Shown: in pieces, positions 8,346 through 12,045 of the stretch | How positions within the stretch are numbered: the first letter of the stretch is position 1 | Layout: each line of letters begins with the position of its first letter | Notes under the pieces: generated by a model | Told to the model about the DNA's origin: nothing | Databases searched by the model: none | The model's input: the letters and a program-made list of their open reading frames with translations, nothing else | Translations under genes and position numbers: made by a program | DNA from: Chlamydiia bacterium | GTDB lineage: Bacteria > Chlamydiota > Chlamydiia > Chlamydiales > FEN-1388 | DNA: 12,045 bases | NCBI GenBank assembly: GCA_023269335.1 | Contig: JAHFTM010000026.1 | Span: 1 to 12,045 of the forward strand | Reading direction: 5' to 3'

Positions 8346-8374
8346 ATAATACATAGTTATTTTAATTTTGTCAA
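8346..8374 (-). promoter_or_regulatory. Sigma70-type promoter of the Ala/Pro-rich gene
   Basis: On the minus strand a perfect -35 TTGACA (8374-8369), a 17-base spacer and a -10 TATTAT (8351-8346) precede the ATG at 8311. The -35 box abuts the stop codon of the upstream gene (8377-8375). Transcription should start near 8339 and give a short leader of about 28 bases. Confidence 0.75.
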
Positions 8375-9571
8375 TTATTTAAACACATTATTAAAATTGT
8401 ATGCACTGTTATTTGTGTTTGATGCTAAATTAAGGATGTTCTGTTCTATTTCAATCCGCACCTCGCCAATTAATGCAAGTACTGCTTTAATTAATGGATC
8501 TTTTTCATTTTTTGCTGCATTTGCATCTTTATGCGTAGCTAACCTAGTAAGTGTTATCCATTGTTGGGCCGATAAAAGCACAAATTTAGCTTCAAGGGCA
8601 CTCAGATTTTTATGCAGTGAAAAATCACGTACGAGGCTTGTTAAAATCAGAAGCTCTTGTCGTGTTTTGGCTGTTTTTAAAAGATGTAAGAGTGAGAGGT
8701 CGAGCATGGCGTGGTAGGATTCTTCCATGATTTCAGCGATCTCTTCAGCAGCATACAGTTTTTGATCGATCAATATTTTTTTTATTCGGAGCATTGCTTC
8801 ATAAAAATGTTGAGAGATACAATTTTTTGCAACTAGAGGATCAGTCGGTGCTACAAACCTGTGGAATTCTTCTTTTGAAGGAATTGGGTTTACTGCACAC
8901 AAGCGCGCAAATTCAGCATCTTTTTTCTCTTGCTCGATAAACAAGCGTGCAAATTCAGCATCTTTCTTCTCTTGCTCAATAAGCTTTTGCAGTTTTTGCA
9001 TTTCTTGTAGTTTTTGCTCTGCTTGTAGCTTTTGCTCTGTTTGTAGCTTTTGCTCTGTTTGTAGCTTTTGCTCTGTTTGTAGCTTTTGCTCTGTTTGTAG
9101 CTTTTGCTCTGTTTGTACGGGCAAGGTAACTTCTAATTTTTTTGCAACTGAGGTAATAACTTTGAGCTCGGCCTTTTTTTGCTCTGTAGGTTTTACTTTT
9201 TCTTTTTTTGACTTTTTGGTTTGTTCACTTTTAGCAGATTTCTTTGTAGTGCTTTTTTCTGTATGGGTTTTTTTGGGAATAGTTGCATGAAATCTAGGTT
9301 TGATTTCGTTATATTTTTCAGCTACTTTTTTGGAAATTTCCTGGGTCTTTTTTTGTGTACTTAAATTTTTAAATCCACGAAAGACAAGTCTCTTGGTTAA
9401 ATCCTTTTTTCCCCAGTCACCATTTTTAAGAGCTTCGCTTAAGAAGTTGATGACGATTTCGCCGGTTGTGTCATCGTTAAACATATGCTTCATGCAGTCG
9501 CGAGCCGAATCATGGTGAAAGTATTTCTGAAAGTTGGGAAAATCAGCTTTGACACTTGAAAAGATTGACAT
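8375..9571 (-). CDS. Unknown protein with TEQKLQ repeats and Lys-rich linker
   Basis: This 398-residue protein has no family I recognise. Residues 1-92 resemble the N-terminal domain of the next gene downstream (shared M.I.S..K..F..F.K...HD pattern and a late KVA). Residues 98-146 are Lys-, Thr- and Ser-rich. Residues 153-188 are six hexapeptides TEQKLQ/AEQKLQ, running into a Gln/Lys/Glu coiled coil. IEQEKKDAEFARL occurs twice (198-210 and 212-224). Residues about 230-398 are a non-repetitive, helical C-terminal region ending in an Asn-rich tail. No signal peptide or membrane segment is present. I start at 9571 because AGGA lies 5 bases upstream and the paralogue aligns from this Met; the longer frame would need a GTG at 9601. 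It is presumably a lineage-specific structural or secreted protein, but function is unknown. Confidence 0.75.
   Translation of the reverse strand: MSIFSSVKADFPNFQKYFHHDSARDCMKHMFNDDTTGEIVINFLSEALKNGDWGKKDLTKRLVFRGFKNLSTQKKTQEISKKVAEKYNEIKPRFHATIPKKTHTEKSTTKKSAKSEQTKKSKKEKVKPTEQKKAELKVITSVAKKLEVTLPVQTEQKLQTEQKLQTEQKLQTEQKLQTEQKLQAEQKLQEMQKLQKLIEQEKKDAEFARLFIEQEKKDAEFARLCAVNPIPSKEEFHRFVAPTDPLVAKNCISQHFYEAMLRIKKILIDQKLYAAEEIAEIMEESYHAMLDLSLLHLLKTAKTRQELLILTSLVRDFSLHKNLSALEAKFVLLSAQQWITLTRLATHKDANAAKNEKDPLIKAVLALIGEVRIEIEQNILNLASNTNNSAYNFNNVFK
8899..8982 (-). repeat. 42-bp tandem duplication inside the TEQKLQ protein gene
   Basis: Bases 8899-8940 and 8941-8982 are two adjacent 42-bp copies that differ at three positions. 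All three are third codon positions, so the encoded 13-residue block IEQEKKDAEFARL is identical in both copies. Confidence 0.9.
9006..9113 (-). repeat. 18-bp tandem repeat array coding TEQKLQ
   Basis: Five perfect copies of an 18-bp unit (plus strand TGTAGCTTTTGCTCTGTT) run at 9024-9041, 9042-9059, 9060-9077, 9078-9095 and 9096-9113. A sixth copy with two mismatches precedes them at 9006-9023. Each unit encodes six residues in frame, so copy-number change keeps the reading frame. Confidence 0.95.
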
Positions 9572-9619
9572 AACGATCCTGAAATTAAAATTAATAAACA
9601 CAGTAAAATATACAAATGA

Positions 9620-9648
9620 ATTATGCTAAGTTAGTAAATGAGAGTCAA
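9620..9648 (-). promoter_or_regulatory. Sigma70-type promoter of the TEQKLQ protein gene
   Basis: On the minus strand TTGACT (9648-9643), a 17-base spacer and CATAAT (9625-9620) each match the consensus at 5 of 6 positions. They would start transcription near 9613, about 42 bases before the ATG at 9571. The -35 box lies between two candidate folC start codons on the opposite strand. Confidence 0.65.
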
Positions 9649-9652
9649 TGCA

Positions 9653-10966
9653 ATGAATTTTTTTAGTTATAAATCTATTTTAAATGATATTTATTTAATT
9701 AATCAGAATGCAGGGATGAGGCTTGGATTAGAAAATATTCAGAGACTTGCTGATGCATTTGGAAACCCGGAGCAATCCTATCCAGCTATTTGCATTGCAG
9801 GCACAAATGGAAAAGGCTCGGTCACAACAAAAATTGCCTCGACACTTACATTAAGTGGCTATAAGGTAGGGCTATACACCTCTCCTCATATCTCTTCATT
9901 TCGCGAGCGTATTCGCATCAACGGCAAAGAGATTTCTGAGGAAGAGGTAGCAGAGCTTTTACAAAGGATATTACAAGTGAGTCGAGAAAGGAGGATAGAA
10001 GCTACTTTTTTCGAGTATGTCACCATGTTAGCCTTCCTTTTTTTTGCGCAAGAGAAAGTGGATGTATGTGTACTTGAAACAGGTCTTGGAGGAAGACTTG
10101 ATGCAACAAATATTTCGCGATCAATTCTTTCTGTAATTACATCCATTAGCTTTGATCATATGGCTCTCCTTGGACATACTATTGAGGCGATCACAAAAGA
10201 AAAAGCGGGAATCATTAAGCGGCATGTGCCGGTGGTGATAGGTCCAAATGTGCCTTCAGAATATATTGTACCGGTAGCTCAAGCTTTTAGCTCACAGCTT
10301 TTTAAAGTTGAGATGGATGCAAAAGATGTAGAACAGGAAAATTGTGCAGTTGCCAAAAAAGCCATTGAAGTCATTTCTAATAGTTTTACTGTGAGTGAGG
10401 CGAGCCTTGAGCAAGGCTTAAAAGCACTTCCGCCTTGTCGCTTTGAAACAGTCGAGGCAAAGCAACTCATCAAGCGCTTTGGCAACCAAATTCCAAAAGC
10501 GACCATCCTTGATGTAGGACACAATCCAGACGCAATGGTAAAACTTCGATTGCGAATTCAAAACAGTTATGGCAATGTTCCTGTTTATGTTGTCTATGGT
10601 GCATCAAAAGATAAAGATATAAGTTCTTGTTTAGAAGAAATTATGAAATGCGCATCAGCTGTCTACTTTGTCCAGGCAGAGCATCCGCGGGCGCAAACAG
10701 TAAACGAGTTAGAGGCGATAGCTAAAGAGTGGGCTTCTCAAGTTGTGTTGCATTTGTGTAAAACGGTTGAAGAAGGGGTGGAGAAGGCTTTTTCGGCCGC
10801 TGCAAAAGAGGGGGAAGGAGAGGGAAAGGGAGCTTTATTGGTAATTTGCGGGAGTTTTTTTATTATGCCGCAGACAAGGCGCTACTTAGGCTTTGATGAG
10901 CCCTCAGATGGTCTTAACTTAAATGAACAAGGAACTGTAGAAGGTCTGAACTATGCCATACGTTGA
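9653..10966 (+). CDS. folC: FolC, folylpolyglutamate/dihydrofolate synthase
   Basis: This is a Mur-ligase-type ATP enzyme that adds glutamate to folates (and in bifunctional forms to dihydropteroate) in the cytoplasm. The 437 residues show GMRLGLENIQRL (21-32), the P-loop AGTNGKGSVTTK (49-60), TSPHISSFRERI (76-87), ETGLGGRLDATN (142-153), SFDHMALLG (166-174), KEKAGIIK (182-189), LDVGHNPDAM (286-295), and a terminal ICGSFF...R.LG. The region between about 190 and 232 is some 30 residues shorter than in Bacillus FolC, and the usual HQ-x-x-NA is EQENCAVA (228-235). A Glu/Gly run (EGEGEGKG) precedes the last strand. I start at 9653, where GAGAG lies 8 bases upstream and the family usually begins; the in-frame ATG at 9638 would add MRVNA. 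The next gene overlaps its 3' end. Confidence 0.93.
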   Translation: MNFFSYKSILNDIYLINQNAGMRLGLENIQRLADAFGNPEQSYPAICIAGTNGKGSVTTKIASTLTLSGYKVGLYTSPHISSFRERIRINGKEISEEEVAELLQRILQVSRERRIEATFFEYVTMLAFLFFAQEKVDVCVLETGLGGRLDATNISRSILSVITSISFDHMALLGHTIEAITKEKAGIIKRHVPVVIGPNVPSEYIVPVAQAFSSQLFKVEMDAKDVEQENCAVAKKAIEVISNSFTVSEASLEQGLKALPPCRFETVEAKQLIKRFGNQIPKATILDVGHNPDAMVKLRLRIQNSYGNVPVYVVYGASKDKDISSCLEEIMKCASAVYFVQAEHPRAQTVNELEAIAKEWASQVVLHLCKTVEEGVEKAFSAAAKEGEGEGKGALLVICGSFFIMPQTRRYLGFDEPSDGLNLNEQGTVEGLNYAIR

Positions 10967-11213
10967 CAATTTTTTCTTTTGGCCTGTAGTTGTGCTTATC
11001 GGGATTGTTTTGATTATTTTGAGTTTTCGCTTTCTTATTCGCCTGGCCCTTTTTTTAATGGCGCTTCTTGCTATTTGGTACTGCCTTTATTATGTAGGCC
11101 TATTGCCACCACCGGCTCAGTTTTTTAAAAAGCAGGAAAAAAAGAAGGTGGAGACAGCGACTAACTACTGTGCTTTTGAATCAAGAGTAGGCTGGGAGCA
11201 GCTTTTCGATTGA
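10953..11213 (+). CDS. Small two-helix membrane protein, function unknown
   Basis: This is an 86-residue protein with two adjacent hydrophobic segments, about 8-27 and 31-51, separated by an Arg-containing turn (FRFLIR), then a proline cluster (LPPP). A Lys-rich soluble tail of about 30 residues follows. The ATG at 10953 lies inside the folC 3' end (14-base overlap, different frame), so it is probably cotranscribed and coupled with folC. The positive residues between and after the helices suggest a hairpin with its tail inside the cytoplasm, but topology is inferred only. The last 53 bases overlap, antisense, the 3' end of the methyltransferase gene on the other strand. I recognise no family. 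Confidence 0.65.
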   Translation: MPYVDNFFFWPVVVLIGIVLIILSFRFLIRLALFLMALLAIWYCLYYVGLLPPPAQFFKKQEKKKVETATNYCAFESRVGWEQLFD

Positions 11214-11742
11214 GGAATTGATGATAGCAGACATTCCAAGAACTTGAGGCAAGCGATTTGGAAAATGCGACGAGTGCATTTTCTTCAAGTGCTCCCTCTT
11301 CATGTCCTGGGTAGCAGGTGATGCTGATAGCCCCGCCAGGCTGTAAAAGATCCAGTGCTGTCTGTACGCTTTCTAGCGTGGTTTTCGGTACTGTTTTGAT
11401 CTGTTTGTCGCTGCCTGGAAGGTAGCCAAGGTTGTAAACAATGAGTTTGAGCGATTCTTTAGGGATCACAGTGTCGATTTTTGAGTGACACAGCTCAAAA
11501 AAAGAGAGCTCTATCGAGCAGTTCTCAAGTTTGGATTTGGTTATTTCCAATGCTTTTTTTTGAATATCAAAAATGAAAAGCTTTCTCAAGCCAAGAGAGG
11601 CTAAAAATACAGAGTCATAGCCTTGCCCGCAGGTGGCATCTAGAGCCATATCCTGTCCTTTTGGGCAGATCAGCGCTTTCCAGTAGCTATGTGCCAGATC
11701 GAGGTGGGAGCAAAAAAGGGGAAATTGTGTTCTCATTTTCAT
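11161..11742 (-). CDS. mnmM: MnmM/YtqB-type SAM-dependent methyltransferase
   Basis: This is a 193-residue class I methyltransferase of the YtqB family, long annotated as rRNA methylase. The Bacillus member, now MnmM, methylates nm5s2U34 of tRNA to mnm5s2U. Family motifs (numbered from the ATG at 11742) are the SAM-binding LDATCGQGYDSVFLA (34-48), VYNLGYLPGSDKQIKT (101-116), CYPGHEEGA (142-150) and FLNRKAAPSLLLIQK (175-189) at the C-terminus. I start at ATG 11742 because the family begins just before the substrate-binding helix. A longer frame reaches a TTG at 11793, and another ATG lies at 11736; no strong ribosome site decides. The target (tRNA rather than rRNA) is taken from the Bacillus homologue. 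Its 3' end overlaps the convergent small membrane gene by 53 bases. Confidence 0.85.
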   Translation of the reverse strand: MKMRTQFPLFCSHLDLAHSYWKALICPKGQDMALDATCGQGYDSVFLASLGLRKLFIFDIQKKALEITKSKLENCSIELSFFELCHSKIDTVIPKESLKLIVYNLGYLPGSDKQIKTVPKTTLESVQTALDLLQPGGAISITCYPGHEEGALEENALVAFSKSLASSSWNVCYHQFLNRKAAPSLLLIQKHSS

Positions 11743-11813
11743 TGCAATCTTTAAGATGGGTATTCTATCATGTTTGCTTATTTTACAGTACAATAAGGTA
11801 GTGTAACTTTGTT

Positions 11814-11887
11814 GGGATATTAGCTCAGTTGGTTAGAGCGCCACGTTGACATCGTGGAGGTCGGCTGTTCGAGTCAGCTATATCCCA
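11814..11887 (+). tRNA. tRNA-Val (GAC)
   Basis: A complete 74-base cloverleaf: acceptor GGGATAT/ATATCCC (11814-11820 and 11880-11886), D-arm GCTC-GAGC, anticodon stem CCACG/CGTGG with loop TTGACAT (anticodon GAC), variable loop AGGTC, and T-arm GGCTG-TTCGAGT-CAGCT with one G-U pair. The discriminator is A, as expected for valine. CCA is not encoded. A TACAAT box at 11789-11794 could be its -10, but no good -35 was seen. A run of seven T follows directly at 11889-11895. Confidence 0.95.
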
Positions 11888-11897
11888 ATTTTTTTGT

Positions 11898-12045
11898 ATG
11901 GATTCAAATACGCCAAATAGTCCTTCGTCAAGTGATTCTAAAATATTTTTTCAACAAACGGCTGCTCTCCTGCTTGCCCTTGCAGTGCAAGAAGCACTTC
12001 CTGGCGTAATCCCTATCCAAGCCAAGATTACAGAAGATACGTTCG
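11898..12045 (+). CDS. N-terminal fragment resembling a threonyl-tRNA synthetase editing region
   Basis: Forty-nine codons are visible and the frame is open to the right edge. The first 15 residues are Ser/Asn-rich. Residues 18-49 (QQTAALLLALAVQEALPG ... ITEDTF) resemble the start of the second domain of threonyl-tRNA synthetase, normally H-S-T-A-H-L-L-A-x-A-V-x-x-L-P ... EDGFYYDF. The TGS domain that should come first is absent, and both histidines of the HxxxH editing motif would be Gln and Ala. The ATG is 10 bases after the tRNA and has no ribosome binding site; an in-frame stop lies inside the tRNA, so no longer start with ATG exists. It could be a diverged synthetase, an editing-domain relative or something unrelated. 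The coding call is more secure than the family call. Confidence 0.5.
   Translation, partial: MDSNTPNSPSSSDSKIFFQQTAALLLALAVQEALPGVIPIQAKITEDTF

Noticed and set aside
9006..9113. Regularly spaced direct repeats that might suggest CRISPR
   Set aside because: Units are 18 bp, directly abutting with no spacers, in frame inside a gene, and there are no cas genes.
9572..9601. GTG start at 9601 for the TEQKLQ protein
   Set aside because: There is no good ribosome site, and the paralogue aligns from the Met at 9571, which has AGGA upstream.
11743..11793. TTG start at 11793 for the MnmM-type gene
   Set aside because: It would add 17 residues not typical of the family and use a rare start; ATG at 11742 fits family length better, though it is not proven.

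Overview
The window is an AT-rich, densely packed bacterial chromosome segment, most likely from a chlamydia-related bacterium (Chlamydiota, environmental or Parachlamydiales-like). This lineage call is an inference. It rests on the chlamydial look of the pyruvate kinase N-terminus, on the presence of both a murB-type gene and a YtqB-type methylase gene, and on lineage-restricted low-complexity and membrane-associated proteins of the kind obligate intracellular bacteria carry. No phage, transposon, integrase or CRISPR array is visible. No stretch longer than about 130 bases lacks a gene.

Layout, left to right. Bases 1-102 (minus) hold the N-terminus of MnmA (tRNA U34 2-thiolase). It diverges from a 219-residue orphan protein at 215-874 (plus), whose acid-free basic N-terminus and single membrane segment resemble a mitochondrial presequence plus anchor. 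A minus-strand pair follows: pyk (pyruvate kinase with a C-terminal phosphohistidine-like domain) and rsmE (16S rRNA m3U1498 methyltransferase), overlapping by one base. Diverging from pyk is a tightly coupled plus-strand operon of TPR protein, nusB, murB and a PHP phosphoesterase (3510-7432). It closes on a cluster of hairpins shared with the convergent gene.

The accessory part is 7487-9571 (minus): two adjacent genes of unknown function with strong predicted sigma70 promoters of their own. Their proteins share a similar N-terminal domain of about 90 residues but carry unrelated tails. One tail is Ala/Pro-rich with a terminal coiled coil. The other is Lys-rich with a perfect TEQKLQ hexapeptide array and a helical C-terminal region. 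They look like a divergent tandem duplication and are the best candidate here for something undescribed.

The right end returns to housekeeping. It has folC (plus), a small two-helix membrane protein overlapping folC, an antisense-overlapping mnmM/ytqB-type methyltransferase (minus), tRNA-Val(GAC), and the start of a gene only 10 bases after the tRNA whose product resembles the editing-domain start of threonyl-tRNA synthetase without its histidines. The recognisable genes serve translation and tRNA/rRNA modification (mnmA, rsmE, nusB, mnmM, tRNA-Val), cell-wall precursors (murB), folate (folC) and glycolysis (pyk).
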